Shown here: positions 1-11,572 of the stretch, piece by piece
Numbering within the stretch: position 1 is the first letter of the stretch
Layout of the letters: each line of letters begins with the position of its first letter
Assembly (NCBI GenBank): GCA_963921825.1
Contig: OY997594.1
Location: 33,524,956-33,588,955 of the forward strand
DNA from: Erodium maritimum
Taxonomy: Eukaryota > Streptophyta > Magnoliopsida > Geraniales > Geraniaceae
Length of the DNA: 64,000 nucleotides
Direction of reading: 5' to 3'
Position numbers and translations under genes: made by a program
Notes under the pieces: model-generated
The model's database searches: none
Seen by the model: only the letters and a program-made list of their open reading frames with translations
Told to the model about the DNA's origin: nothing

Positions 1-2097
1 ATAAGGAGACGTCTTAAGTCATTCCAATCGCCCAAGACGTCCTCTACTCTCCCTCTCATCCCCCATCTCTCTTCTCCGGTCATGACGGAGGGCTCCTTCT
101 CCCTTGGCCAAGCAACTCCGGTGATCAAACCCCGTCGGGGTCGGCCGCATAAAAACCTAGGGCTTGCGTCTTCCTCAAGAAAGCCTAGGGCTCCGCTTCC
201 CCACCCTCCAACCGACCTAGTAGTCGCGGCTACAACTGACTCCCCTCCACCAGAAGTAGAACCGGTTAGGGTTCCGACGCCTGAGGCTCTACCTGAAGAC
301 ACGGAAGCCGCTCTTGCGTCTTATGCAAGTAACCCTAGGGCGTCGCCCTTTCAAACCGTTGATCGGTGGTCGTGACGGAGAGGGGGCAGCCTCAGTTAAG
401 CCTCTGGCCCCTGAGGTCCCTCCCGACTTTGCTACCCTGGTTGTATCTACTCTTGCGGCGGCGGCCTCGAGGAACATAGAACCGGACAGGTTCCCTCCTC
501 TCCACGCTATCGTGATCCCAACCGAGGGAAAGCTCCGATGGAGGCACCAGCGGACGGTACTACGGGAATTTTGTGGGGGAGGACGTACACCGAACTTTGA
601 CCGGATCCCCATCATCCTTACTGCTCTGAGTCTACCCCTGGGAATTGCTCGTCGTCGACGAGTCTTCAAATCCAGAGACACTAGTTTAACCTCGGAGCCT
701 CCACTGGCGGGGCCACCCCAAGAGATTAATCTCAACACTCTTCAGGACGGCTTCTCGGCCTGCTCGCTAGGAGATGAAGAGGAGATGGAGGTCATAATGT
801 CGAGTGCATCATTAAGCCCCTCGTTGTTGGCACGCCAACAATTTGCTATGATGGAAAAATTGGGGGCGGCCAAACCACCTCGAAAGGACGTGTTACTCCG
901 AGTAATCACCAGGGCATGGGGGAAGGCCGAGTAATCACCAGGGGTATTCGGCTTCTACTTTGAGATGGAAGAGGCGCACACGTGGGTCCGTAGAAACGAA
1001 CCTTGGTGCTTTGACGGACGGCCTCTCCTCCTTGGGGATTTGGATCTGATTGCTAGGGAGCCTCCGACCTTGGATCGGCTCCAGCTCTGGGCCCATGCTC
1101 ACAGTCTTCCTCACTTGGTGCGAACCAAGACAACGGGGAAACAATCGGCTCGGTGTTGGGGCTGAACGTTGAGGAGGAACTGTTCGGATTCGGTTATGGC
1201 ATTTGATGGAACGTCCCTTGCGCCGCCATCTCCTGCTCTGATTTCGGGAATTTCCCGAACCAATTCAGGTATCTCTCACATACTCTAAGTTACCTGATTT
1301 CTGTAGTAATTATGGGATGATTGGACATGGCATCAAGGAGTGTCCTCGGGAGGTGGCGGGAACCCTGCGGTTCGATTCTTCTATGCTGGAATATCAAAGG
1401 GATCTGGACAAGAAGGTATACGCGAAAGATTAGAAACCGGTATCTGCGACTACTGCACTTAAGGGACCGTTGTATCGAGGCAGCGGCCCAATAGTATCCC
1501 TGACTATTGTACCTAATGGTGCGAGTCCTAGGGGCGCAATCCAGCCCTGTTCGGTGGATCCGGGCTGGAAAAATCTAGTGATCGGTCGGATCTCTGGTAG
1601 CCGGAAGCTTGACAACCCGATCCTACTTGGGCACAGAGATAGAAGTGGACCTGGAACTGTGTTTGGGTCTGGTACAGAGGCAGTAGTTGGAGGAGTGAAA
1701 CATGGTTCTGCTGATGAACCCCAAGAGGATCAAGAGTGGGCGGGAAAGCATTCCCACATGGAGAAATGAAAGGAATTCAGTGCTTTAGGGACTGGCCCTA
1801 GAAGGGCTCCCTGGTAAGAGCGATGCCTCCCAATAAAGTGGATGATTGTAGGCTCGATCATATACTGTGCATGCAGCATTTAGGCAAGACCTCGAGAAGT
1901 CGTAGTCTACTTCGTTTAGTTTTAATTCTATTATGTAGCCTCTGTGGCACTCTTTCCAAACCGTCGATGATGGTCATAGTTTAACAAGAACTGCGACATC
2001 ATTGTGTCTTATGTCTGTTCTTCGTGGTCAGGAATTTATTCCTAATGCACTAATATGTACAAAATCTAAGTTAATAAAATTTCACCTTACGCTAAAA
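1..2097 (+). mobile_element. Decayed LINE, ORF1 and 3' end only
   Basis: Non-LTR retrotransposon remnant. A short 5' leader (1-81) precedes a broken ORF1. The sequence then goes through about 300 bp of 3' region to a terminal run of seven A at about 2094-2100, preceded by 'aatttcaccttacgct'. The same kind of 3' end ('ttgcacctttcgct') closes the element ending at 8759, and both share a block reading like 'tttaggcaagacct' (1881-1900 and 8429-8445). No endonuclease or reverse transcriptase reading frame is visible between the zinc knuckle (about 1300-1430) and the A-tail, so ORF2 is absent. The left boundary lies at or beyond the window edge, so no target duplication can be tested. Confidence 0.7.
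82..1790 (+). pseudogene. LINE ORF1 pseudogene (DUF4283 + CCHC knuckle)
   Basis: Nucleic-acid-binding ORF1 of a plant LINE, now broken. The ATG at 82 opens a Pro/Arg-rich N-terminus with an AT-hook-like PRRGRPHKN. Coding then moves to another frame (314-934), where GDEEEMEVIMSSASLSPSL and VLLRVITRAWG resemble the start of DUF4283. A third stretch (965-1165) carries RRNEPWCFDGRPLLLGD and LDRLQLWAHAHSLPH, the DUF4283 core. A fourth (about 1290-1430) has YSKLPDFCSNYGMIGHGIKECP, a CX2CX4HX4C-type knuckle in which the second Cys is lost (C-S-N-Y). At least three frame changes and stops separate the parts. The identification rests on family resemblance read by eye. Confidence 0.68.
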
Positions 2098-4436
2098 AAA
2101 TCAAGAGAGAAGAGAGAGTAAGGAAAGAATCGACGAGAATGATAGTTTATAGATTTGAAAACCATCGAGAGAGAATCTGAAAGAGATAAGCGAAAACTTC
2201 ACCTTTTTGATCGAATCGACGGTAATTCCGACTGACTTTGGACCACCATTATGGGCGCTCTAAGAATGCCTTTAGAGAGCACCCACCGTGGTAAGGCCAA
2301 TTCAGCTAAATTTTTGAAAATTAGTGGAAACTGATTTAATTTACATTTACTTGCTTTATGCCCTGCCTCGGCTCAACATCTTTTACCGAAATTATATAAG
2401 TTTATAGGTTAAGTCCATTTTACTTTTAGTCTATTTAATTTTCAACCACCAACTAACCCATTTTCATTTAAGTTTATTTATTTTTGGGATATTTTCATCT
2501 CACTACCCTAACTATGTGGGTTTTTTCATCTCACTACCCTAACTATTTTTCGTGCCACCTCACTACCCTAGAATGCCTTTTTTTTCACTTTCATACCCTA
2601 ATTATTTCCTATGGCACCTCACTACCCTAGAATGCATTTTGTGACATTAAAAACTGATTTTTTTAGAAAATTTGAAAACCAATTGCATGCTTTTGAAAAT
2701 TTGATTGTTAGTTAGGGGTATTATGGACTTTTTAAGTGTTTTCATCCAAAAATAGATGACATCTTTCTAGAATAGAATTATTTTTCAATTTATTAATTTA
2801 AAATATTTATTTTTTATTATTATTTATGAGTTTTATTTATTAATAAGGGAGGACAACATGATAAATTTTCCAATAAAATCCATAAGGGTTAAGTGAGTAA
2901 TAGCAAAATAGTCATTTCACTCTCCATTTAACAACACATGGTGTCACATGACTATTATAATAGAATATTCCGTCTATTTTTACTAATAGAAGTTGGTGAC
3001 AAAAAATTTAGATATTATATTTATCAGTTTTAAACAATGGGTAGTTCAGTGTGGATCAAAATTAAAGGGTAAGTTACTGTCTTTTCCTATTAAAAATAAA
3101 TAATAAAATAATTCTCGTCCTTATTTTTTTTATAATTTTAATATATCAAATATTTTATATATTTTTAGTATAAGGGTGTTGAACATTATACTTTCAATTT
3201 TTTTTTGCTCTCTTGTGAGCTCTTTTTCGTAGCATTTAGTATTTGCTCTTCTCTTTCCCACTTTTCTCTCCATTTTCATCGTAGCCACAATAACAGTAAC
3301 ACTCCTCCCACCATATGGCATCAACACCACCACCGTTGACCTTCATCCCTCTCTGCGCATCGGTCGCCACCCCACCACCATGACATTCCGCTATCCCACA
3401 ACCGCACACGATTGAGCCCCACCACCTCCTCGTGTACCACTGTCGCCCTCATCCACCATCCCTCACGACCTAGCACCGCCACCTCCTCCACTGCCACCAA
3501 AGCCACCACCACTCCTCTTCTTCCATCGTCCTCGCCTCCTCTACTACTAGAGTCGTTGGCTCTGCCTCCTGTGCCGCCTCCGTCGCATGCCTACTTCCTA
3601 ATTCTCTGCTATGAATCGACTTAGATCACACATCTTCTCAGTTGCATGACGATCACCCAAGATCAATAATGGCCCGACCCAAGACCCAACGCTAGGACTG
3701 TGGTGCACCCGATCAATTGAGGAATCTATGTAGAGGCGCTCCATCCCCATCCACTGGATCGAGGACCCTAACACCCCTGATCGGAGTCAGGGAAACTAGA
3801 ATCAACAGTTGCTCTTTTCGATCACGGTGCAAACTCGACGCACCAACCCCATCCGCTAGATTGAGACTCTAACCCCCCGAGGTGTGTGTGGGGACGCACA
3901 CCTCGCCCTACCTAGGTCGGTGTAAATCCAACATTATGGTTCTCCCGTTTCTTGGTGTTCTCTCTAGATGCCCGTTATCCCTTCAAACCCCCATATCAAA
4001 TATCCAGAGCATTTTCAGATCGAGTCAAGAAACGAACCTCGTGTCACTCACAAAACAACGATTCAAAGTAGTAATCCACTAGATTGTCCCTAGATTAGTA
4101 GGGTCTCTAGTTATAGGGTAAGCGTCTGGTACCTACGTGTCAAGAATTCTGTCTCACCCTTTTATTTTCGATATTACTTTAGTTTTTACGATTATGCTTG
4201 CGTTTGTATCATATTTTTCTAATTAATAAATTATATATATACTAAAAAAACATTACACTTCAAAAAAATTAAAAATTAATCTACACCCTATATATTTTTT
4301 TCAAGTTTTAAAAATTGATTTACTTTTAGTTTTTAAATCTTTTTAATTCAAGGGAAAACCAATTTTCTTTAAGATGGAAATTTTAATTTTTTTTATAAAT
4401 ATTTTCGTCAAATATAAACTAACAATCTAGTTTAAG
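2098..4436. other. AT-rich intergenic DNA, no gene recognised
   Basis: No coding region is supported. From about 2491 to 2640 the phrase 'ctcactaccctaac' and variants repeat four times, resembling the subterminal repeats of the long-TIR elements at 28144 and 43059. A possible partner arm in inverse orientation lies at about 3040-3095 but matches poorly, and I find no matching 9-bp flanks. A GC-richer block at 3310-4080 has Pro/Thr/Ser-rich open frames typical of unselected (CCA)n-like sequence. Confidence 0.4.
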
Positions 4437-5583
4437 GATACTCGTAACCAGAGTCATAACGTTCTGCTAGAGTTTGGAGAAAACATTTTCCGCACCACCC
4501 AAACACCACGGTCATGGCCATGGATCCTTCCATGGCCTATGCCATGGTTGTATTTCTATCGTCTCTGCTTCATCTCCCGTGTGTCCCCCCTATGGTTCAT
4601 GCGAATTTTTTTTCTTCTAGGGCTCCCTTCGAGGCGTCTCTAGCAACCGCGACGTTGGCCTCCTCCCGCCACCGCCGACGTGTCCCTCCTCTGCAACTCT
4701 GGTGGTTTCCGTCTGTGTTGTTTTCGCCGCCGCCGCCGCCCCTGCTGTCGTTGCCGCCTCCGATTGTGGTCCCGAGGCGGGGATGATCTCTACGGCGGCC
4801 CTGGATTGCTTCCTCCTCACGCACCGACATCGTCCCCCTTCCTCTCAATCCTAGATCGCCAAGTCCCCGAGCGTACCATGACCTTGCTATGGTTCTTGCT
4901 CCGGGCAACGCGTGGTTTAGGGTTGCGCCTTTGCCAGGGCCTCCGAGGGTTCGACGAGTCCCTCCTCGACAAAAATGGGTTGTACCTCCCCGCCCCCTCT
5001 CGCCTCCGGCTTCTCTACGGTCTCCACTATCGGCGCGTCCTTTTCCTTGGCCTCCAACACTGCAGCCGCCTTGGCCCCTTTCACGATTAGGGGACCTGGC
5101 TAATCGGAAGGGCCTCCTTTCTTTTGTTTGTGTTTGTCTTTGCAGGAACAACGCCTGGCAAACAAAGAATCAGGGATTTCCCTAGGAAGGGATTCCCGTT
5201 TCATGGATCGCCCATCACCATTACTGTCGAGGTCCCTCAGGATCTTCGATACCCCGTTCCCCCTCACCGTCTTCTCTACTTTCCCATGAGGCGTGTCACG
5301 CCCCAAATCCGGTTTTGACCGGACCCGAGACGTGAACTAGGGAAAATAATTTAAACAATAAGTAAAAAGGAAATTAATAATACAAACTTCGCAAAACTTA
5401 AATTCAGTTCAACAATAAGAGTCAAATGCTCAAACTAACAGAATAACAGAAAAAAATAGTTTGGTACAAAGCACAGCACGCCTCTAAAACATAACATCTC
5501 CCAAAACCTCAAGGAGCTCCTGATCCCTGAGACCACTTCTAGGTCTACTCATCAAGAAAACCTGTACAGACAGTAAAAAAAAA

Positions 5584-5600
5584 GGGTGAGCTTACGCTCA
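5584..5600 (-). repeat. Conserved GTGAGC/GCTCA palindrome in solo LTR 1
   Basis: gggtgagcttacgctca can fold as a short hairpin (TGAGC/GCTCA). It sits about 290 bp from the LTR 3' end, close to its position in the other two gypsy LTR families of the window. See the separate finding. Confidence 0.6.
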
Positions 5601-5972
5601 GTAGGAAAAAGTAGTAAAGTAAAGGAACCCCGTTTTAGTAACAAAACCGATTAGTACAGTTATTCAACAGACACTAATTAAAGATAAACAAGAATTGCAA
5701 TACTTAAATAAGGTAACACACCAAAGAGATCAATGGAAAGATAACGAAATTATCAAAGGAACCAACTAAAGAAACGCACAAATACCGAAATAATGATGAT
5801 CAAACCATAAGACTCTGATCCGTACACTGAATTGTACATCATATCAAATTGCCTCTCGGTCCAGAGGAGACACAATCATCGGGGCTCCTGGAAACGTTCC
5901 CTAGGAACACATATCGTCGGAAGTCCCAAAAATGTCCCCAAAGGACAACAGATCATCGGGGTGAACCAAGTG

Positions 5973-6246
5973 ACATATCGTACCGGAATCGCACATCGGC
6001 CTAGATATCTTCCCGGAACTACTCCCTCGGGATAAACAATCACACGTCATACCGGAAACACACATCGGCCTAGACGTCTTCCCGGAAACGCACATAGGGG
6101 TACATACTCATATACCATACCGGAACCGCACATCGGACTAGGTATCTTCCTGGCATGTCCACCTCGGGGTGCACACTCATATACCATACCAGAACCGCAC
6201 ATCGGACTAGGTATCTTCCCGGCATGTCCACCTCGGGGTACACACT
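5973..6246 (-). repeat. Minisatellite in solo LTR 1 (about 69-bp unit)
   Basis: About four diverged tandem units contain 'accggaa...cgcacatcgg.cta' and 'tcttcccggca'. The last two units (from 6112 and 6181) are 69 bp apart and almost identical. It is the positional equivalent of the 48-bp array in the 51242 LTR and the 46-bp array in solo LTR 2. Confidence 0.75.
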
Positions 6247-7591
6247 CAAACCATACAATAGCATGTCAAGCACAATAACGCCACACACATTGTCAAACCA
6301 AGCTTACCGGCATTACTTACCAATCACAACTATCGTTCTATCACTCACCCGATCATACCGTTAGGCATAATCAATACCCATTCACACAACCATTCAACCA
6401 ATCACATCACATTCATTTCATTCATTCGACCAATCATAACACGGATCAATCATTCATATTACAATCATCTTAATTCATCTATTTTAGTGTGACCCTCATA
6501 TTATCCTAAAGACAGGACATGCAACAATACTAAGAACGAACAATCAACACAAAGTACCTTCAACAAGCAATCCTAAGGCTCGACATGGCCAATCTACCAG
6601 CACGACAATTTTCCAAAGTATTGAAAGCGATTAATCTAGTGAATCACATCCTATATGCGAACTAGACTCGTCCGGTTATTATTGTAATTGAAAAACGGTT
6701 AATCTAGTGAATCACATCCTATATGCAAACTAGGACGTTTCCGGTTATTAATTATCCTATAGGCATACTATTAGCATTCTTAAATTAAGAGTGGAGTTTT
6801 ACGACTTTTCCCTACCTCAATTTATCCAACGCTCAAATACTCTTAACTGCTGACGTCCTGGCTAGCTACCTCCTCCTTCTCGGACGAAGTCGAAGTCTAA
6901 AATACCACGAGATGAGATAAATCAAAACGAGTTCAAGTCCGAGTTAAAGTCTTATTACCCCGACGAATCCATTTCAATTTAAACGGTTTAAAGTGGCGAC
7001 TAAACCAACCCGACATCGAGCACCCGATGCACGAAGCCCGAGGTCACGTTTTCGGGTCCGGAATCCGAAAACCTGACCTAGCCCGAGAACCCGGCCCGAC
7101 CCGAGAATCCTACCCGATCGAGGATCCGACCCGATTCCCGAGGCTTCAGCCCGATTCCCGAGACATCCGCCGTCTCGGTGTGCATGCCGCCCAAGACACC
7201 GCCGGTCACGGGTTGGCTGGCCCTCCGGCGAGCTTCCGGTCGCCGTAAAATTCCCAACTCCCGTCAAAATGCTCCAAATTAGGTGTAGGTCCCCAATTCA
7301 TCAACCATTCACTCCAATTTCCCTTAGTTTAGTCCAATTTTACATTTGCCCCAAATTCTCCAATTAGGGTTCCAACTCCAAAAATCCACAATTTCCTACC
7401 AAACTTTGCATTTCCTACCATTACCCACCATGGGTTCTTGTTTCCAACAAGACCCATTCCAATTCCAAGACATCCCTTCAATACCCATGAATCAAAGATC
7501 TTCAAAAATGGAAATGGTTGAGTTCATACTGTAGAGAATGGAAAGGGAAGAAGGAATGTGAGAAAAACTAAGGATTTTGGAGTAGAGATGG

Positions 7592-7693
7592 CCTCCTCCT
7601 CCTCTTCTTCTTCTTCTTCTTCTTCTTCTTCTTCTTCTTCTTCTTCTTCTTCTTCTTCTTCTTCTTCTTCTTCTTCTTCTTCTTCTTCTTCTT
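7592..7693. repeat. (TTC)n microsatellite
   Basis: About 100 bp of almost pure cct/ctt triplets inside solo LTR 1. It gives a meaningless poly-serine open frame on the plus strand. Confidence 0.95.
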
Positions 7694-8775
7694 TAAGTGT
7701 TCATCAATGGAGGAAGCAAGACTCCTCCCTTTCTCTAGTATTCGGCCAAGGGGGTGAAATGAAAGACAAAATGGTCACATGTGGGCTTTAACCTAAAAGG
7801 GTAACGATTAAAACCCCCTTAAAGGCCTTTTGTCATCTAGTGATAGAATAAGGCCAAGAGTGTCTTTCTCTCCCATTTTCCTCACCTCCTCCACATTCAT
7901 GCCAAGTGTCCATGATGACTCATCCTCCCTCAAAATATCTCAGCCCAAAATTAATTAAGTCATTAATTGGTGTTTGACCAAGTTTGACCTTTTCCCAAAA
8001 TACCCTCATTTTAAAGGAAACGCCCCAACGAAGCTAACCGTAACGACGATTAAGCCTTTTGAGCCTTGGAAAAGTCTCATATGGCTCGTACTTTGTTAGT
8101 TGACTTTTTCGGCGAAAAGTCAACTTTTCCCAATTTGGTCCCAAAGTGACCTGGAGTCGCTTGGAACTCATCTTGGTCGATTCCGAGGTCAACCCAAGTC
8201 CGGTATGCTCCTCGGGGTCGGGTTTGACCGGCGTTGACCGGGCACAGGTCTTACAAGGCGTCAAAATACCGTTTGTGACAGTTCTGTAAAAACTTCTGAT
8301 AGCACGCTCGGTCGCACTTTCTAGAGTAGGCATCATTTAGGCAATACCTTGAGCATACATAGTCAGTTTTCGTCATAGTTTGGAAGTGGATGATAGCAGG
8401 CTCGGTCATACTCTACTGTACATGAAGCGTTTAGGCAAGACCTTGAGCAGTCGTAGTCAACTTCGACTAGTTTTCATCAGGGACTGGACCTGGGAGGGGT
8501 CCTTGTACGATGCACTGCCTCCCCCCATCATTTTTACCGTCGAGGTCCTTCTAGATCTACGGTCTTCTAGTCTCTCCGCTCATCTTCTATCCTTGCCCGT
8601 GAGGCATCAAAACACCGCCTGTGGCGGTTATGGTACTAAAAGGGTCAGAGAACCATTGTTCACCAATTCTGACCCTCTCTCAGTTATCGATGAGCCTGTT
8701 CCTCGATGCATATTTATGTAATCGTAAGTTGATCAATAATATTGCACCTTTCGCTCAAAAACAATCTAGTTTAAG

Positions 8776-8848
8776 AAAAAAAATTACATACTCGATCTGA
8801 GTAAAAAAAAACTTAAAAGAGCATATTTTTACTCGTCATGAAACATTA
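8776..8848. other. Gap between retroposon and Harbinger element
   Basis: Short AT-rich spacer. It ends with the TTA (8846-8848) that is the target duplication of the following Harbinger-like element. Confidence 0.5.
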
Positions 8849-9107
8849 GAGCATCTACAATGGTTAGACACTGCGCAATGTCATGGAGCAGTGTCAGGGA
8901 GTGCTTTTTGCCTTCCTAACACTGCTTCCTGACACTGCTCCTCCAATGGTAGTGTCAGGAGCAGTGTCTACACAGTTTTAGTAAATTAAAAAAGCACCCC
9001 ACATTTAAATACTACTTTTATTTCAAACCACAAACACATTACATAATATTTTAAACGCTAGTACATATTTAGATAATTTAAACCACAATTATTAAAATAA
9101 GATTAAA

Positions 9108-9497
9108 CTAATTCCTAATGGTACTAATATGTAAACGCCACCTCGCATCATCCTTGAGCATCTCCCACACAGGACGTTTTGCACACTGCTTGTGTTTGCC
9201 TTCATAATCAGAAACGGTCGCGGCATATATTTCTTCATCCGCTGCCCCTCTCCTAGGCTCGGCCAATTTCTCCCGGTAGATTTTATCAAACCACTTGCAC
9301 TTCTTGCTCATCTTCTGGAAGTGGTCCTTGACTTGCTTCTCTGTCCGTGGTGGCCACATATCGTTCCCGGTGGCAACGTAAGCCAGGTACAGAACATGCC
9401 AATACTGGCCCCCGTGCTCGTAATGGGTGAGCCAATTGACCACCAAATTTATTTCCTCCTCTAGGGACCAAAGAGGTCCGGTTGCCCAATTCGACAT
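9108..9497 (-). CDS. Harbinger ORF1-like SANT/NAM-type protein, 129 aa
   Basis: Uninterrupted minus-strand frame starting MSNWATGPLWSLEEEINLVV, a Trp/Leu-spaced SANT/Myb-like helix set. It continues with TEKQVKDHFQKMSKKCKWFDKIY and ends with KRPVWEMLKDDARW, which resembles the NAM-associated C-terminal motif (WEMLKDDPRW-like) of Harbinger ORF1 proteins. Such proteins bind DNA and assist the transposase. A TATA motif on the minus strand (cctataaatacccc, 9572-9585) lies about 75 bp upstream of the ATG, as in the other Harbinger genes here. At 129 residues it is short for ORF1 and lacks the long C-terminal part. It could be a fragment, but the frame is clean. Confidence 0.6.
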   Translation of the reverse strand: MSNWATGPLWSLEEEINLVVNWLTHYEHGGQYWHVLYLAYVATGNDMWPPRTEKQVKDHFQKMSKKCKWFDKIYREKLAEPRRGAADEEIYAATVSDYEGKHKQCAKRPVWEMLKDDARWRLHISTIRN

Positions 9498-9571
9498 ATC
9501 GACTTGAGAGAAAATGAGAGAATTTGTGTGAGACAGAGTTTGAGAGGTGTGAGAAAATGAGGGAGTGGTGA

Positions 9572-9585
9572 GGGGTATTTATAGG
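9572..9585 (-). promoter_or_regulatory. TATA box, ORF1-like gene
   Basis: On the minus strand it reads cctataaatacccc, about 75 bp before the ATG at 9497. The same core appears upstream of the ORF1 or transposase starts at 13201, 35651 and 40921. Confidence 0.6.
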
Positions 9586-9627
9586 AGGGGGAGGGGGAGG
9601 GGTCGGCGCGACTGCCACGACCCTAGG

Positions 9628-9648
9628 GTTACTATTTGAAATAGTAAC
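9628..9648. repeat. Perfect 21-bp palindrome
   Basis: Arms gttactatt and aatagtaac are separated by tga. They lie next to the smaller palindrome ccctaggg (9621-9628), between the two ORF1-like genes. Function is unknown. Confidence 0.7.
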
Positions 9649-9783
9649 ACTAGCACGCTCACCGAGGCTCCGATAATCCGATAATTTTTTTAATTTAAAT
9701 AAAACACAAAGTACAGTAAGAAAACTACTAGATTAAAACTTTTATTACATAGATTAAAAACTAAAAATAAATTGAAGCCTTGC

Positions 9784-10874
9784 CTAACCCAAGAACTCCA
9801 AACGCTTCCCGAGGCTTTGAAGGAGAGAGGCACGAGCGGCCTTTTCATCCGCGCCCATGTTGGTGGTGTCTTGGCGAAGAACTGCGTTCAAGGTGTCCAT
9901 GACCTCCTTCTGCATCGTCCTTCGGATGTCTAACTGTGTCTCTTTCCTATAGGCAAGAGAGTCGAGGAACTGCATTTGCTCGGGAGGTAGCCCAGACGAC
10001 GGCTGGGAGGATTGGCCTTTTCCTCCAGCCTTGTCCTTGTCTCTCTTCTTCCCGATCGGACGCTCCTCGGTGGTAAACGAGTTCAACTCGTGGTCGAACT
10101 CGTCTCCACCAGTGCGAGACTCCTCCATCCTTGTCCGCTTGCTTCCTTCACTTTCGACGTCGAGGTTGAGGTCGAGGTCGGGGATGTCACATTCTGGAAC
10201 CTTTTTGGTCGAAAACTTCGGTTGCCCCCTCACGATGAGCCACATATGCTTGAATTTGAACACGTGTTTTTCCTCCTTCAAGTACGCCTCTTCAGCGGCT
10301 GCCATGACGTCAACCTCGTTCCTCCCGCTTGTCACCGTGTTCTCAATGCTGGTGTACTTCTCCTGGAACTTGGTGATGAAGGCTTTAACCTTATGCCAAT
10401 GGTACTTCAAGCCATCCACGCCCGAGGTGGGTCCTCTGCCGGTCTAACCGCCTCGTACTCGGCATGTACCTTTTGCCAGTACTGGTCATTCTTCTGGTTC
10501 TTCCTGTTGATGGGGTCGAGCGAATTTTTCAGCCACGCACGTGCCAATCTTTCCTCCTCCGCGCTAGTCCACTTCGGTCGCGGAGGTGCTCTCGGTGCCG
10601 ATGAAGATGCAGTCGCCTTCCCCTTCCTCCTTCTCGCTTGCGTCGGCGCAGATTGGGAAGGTTGGGTGGCCGACACGAATTGGGAAGGTTGCACTTGCGA
10701 CTCTTCCCATTGGGTCGGCGGGGTGTATGGAGGAAGCGGCGTTGAGTACCCCGATTTGAGGAGTTGGGAATACGAGGAGTAGTTGACCATGAAGTCCTCT
10801 TCGGCGTGTTGAGAATTGGCGTCTTCGTCATTCAAGGAATCGGCAAAGGATTGGAGGGCTCGATTCGCATCCAT
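9784..10874 (-). pseudogene. Harbinger ORF1 (SANT + NAM-associated domain), frameshifted
   Basis: DNA-binding ORF1 protein of a PIF/Harbinger transposon. The minus-strand ATG at 10874 opens MDANRALQSFADSLNDED, then a Gln/Ser/Pro-rich region. PPRPKWTSAEEERLARAWL follows, a Myb/SANT start with the expected acidic-Trp spacing. The frame is lost near 10420-10440, where the first frame ends in PRAWMA and the next continues GLKYHWHKVKAFITKFQEKY. After that come FKFKHMWLIVRGQPKF (NAM-associated motif), RPIGKKRDKDKA and a coiled-coil-like C-terminus ending at 9784. One net frameshift separates two otherwise intact halves (about 150 and 210 residues). A TATA-like gtataaaaac lies near 10978-10986 on the minus strand. 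Confidence 0.75.
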
Positions 10875-11219
10875 AGCGAGTGTAGGAATTTTTTTTGGAG
10901 AGAATTTGATGAGGAATGGAGGAATGAAAGCTTCAAACAAGTGAAGAGAGGGTGAAATTTGATTTGGGGTGGATCTGTTTTTATACACAAATTTAGGGTT
11001 TTTTTGTGTCAGCGTCGCCACGTGTTGGGTCGTGACTAGCCAACCGACTAGCCATTGGCGTCTGGCACGACAAGATGCGTCGTTGCCAGAACCAGCCACG
11101 ACCAGCAGCAACGACACCGCAGAGACGACCCGCTGACACGACCAGCCGTTCCTACGCGTCGTGTCAGGGCCGTGCCTACGTCAGACACGACGCGTAGACA
11201 CGACCCGTTGGAGCTGCTC

Positions 11220-11222
11220 TTA
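11220..11222. repeat. TTA shared by two Harbinger elements
   Basis: This single TTA is both the right target duplication of element 1 and the left one of element 2. The third copy is at 13495-13497. Confidence 0.7.
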
Positions 11223-11572
11223 GAGCATGTACAACAGAAAGGCCCTGGGTGAGGCCCTGGCCCTGAGGCCCTTGTGCTGACTGGACAAAAGTGAGGGAGT
11301 GGGAGTGCAGAAAAGTGGGTGTTTTGCAACAGAAAGGACCTCTGAGGTCCATGGGAGTGCAGAACAGTGCTGACTGGATTATTATTTGATATTTTGCTGT
11401 TTTATTTAATTCGTTATCAGAAACCGTTTAAATTAATTATAATTTAAACAATTTTGGAAATGAAATAAGTAGTGACAATAAATAATTCATAAATAAATTT
11501 AACACGAATATAATTGAACTTTAAATTTTATTCAACCCCTTTTAATACAACCCAAAACAAAATACAAGTTCA

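Larger units (their letters stand above)
5294..8255 (-). mobile_element. Solo LTR 1 (Ty3/gypsy, Tekay-like), TSD aggcg
   Basis: A 2,962-bp solo LTR, read on the minus strand from TGTAAGACC to GGGGCGTGACA. It is flanked by perfect 5-bp repeats aggcg at 5289-5293 and 8256-8260. The 3' terminus (GGGGCGTGACA) and overall size match the LTRs of the complete gypsy element at 51242-62502. Like those LTRs it holds a minisatellite and a GTGAGC...GCTCA palindrome near its 3' end. No internal domain, PBS or coding remains, so it arose by recombination between two LTRs. It is nested in the retroposon 4437-8759. Confidence 0.88.
4437..8759 (+). mobile_element. Non-LTR retroposon, 16-bp TSD, solo LTR nested inside
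   Basis: The insertion is flanked by a perfect 16-bp direct repeat, aacaatctagtttaag, at 4421-4436 and 8760-8775. It ends in 'cacctttcgctcaaaa', the same 3' end type as the element at 1-2097, so it is a non-LTR retrotransposition product on the plus strand. Removing the nested solo LTR (5294-8255 plus one 5-bp repeat) leaves about 1.36 kb. No RT, endonuclease or DUF4283 is visible. A GC-rich leader holds an ATG at 4514 with a Pro/Arg-rich frame to 4786. The block around 'accgtcgaggtcc' occurs both at 5223-5290 and at 8535-8630, and the 'tttaggcaa' block twice (8332 and 8429), so the body contains internal duplications. Confidence 0.8.
8849..11219 (-). mobile_element. PIF/Harbinger-like element 1, TSD TTA
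   Basis: A 2,371-bp element bounded by terminal inverted repeats gagcatctacaatgg (left) and gagcagctccaacgg (right end, complement), 12 of 15 matching. TTA flanks it at 8846-8848 and 11220-11222, the 3-bp target duplication of the PIF/Harbinger superfamily. It carries two minus-strand genes of the SANT/NAM-associated ORF1 type and no transposase. The right TTA is shared with element 2. Confidence 0.82.

Noticed and set aside
2485-3095. Third long-TIR Mutator-like element
   Set aside because: The left 'ctcactaccctaac' repeats are suggestive, but the inverse arm near 3040-3095 matches weakly and no 9-bp duplication was found.
4597-5151. 184-codon Gly/Arg-rich minus-strand ORF
   Set aside because: Antisense of GC-rich, (CCG)-like retroposon leader. 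No protein-like features and no start context.
7558-7791. Poly-serine protein
   Set aside because: Created by the (TTC)n microsatellite inside a solo LTR.
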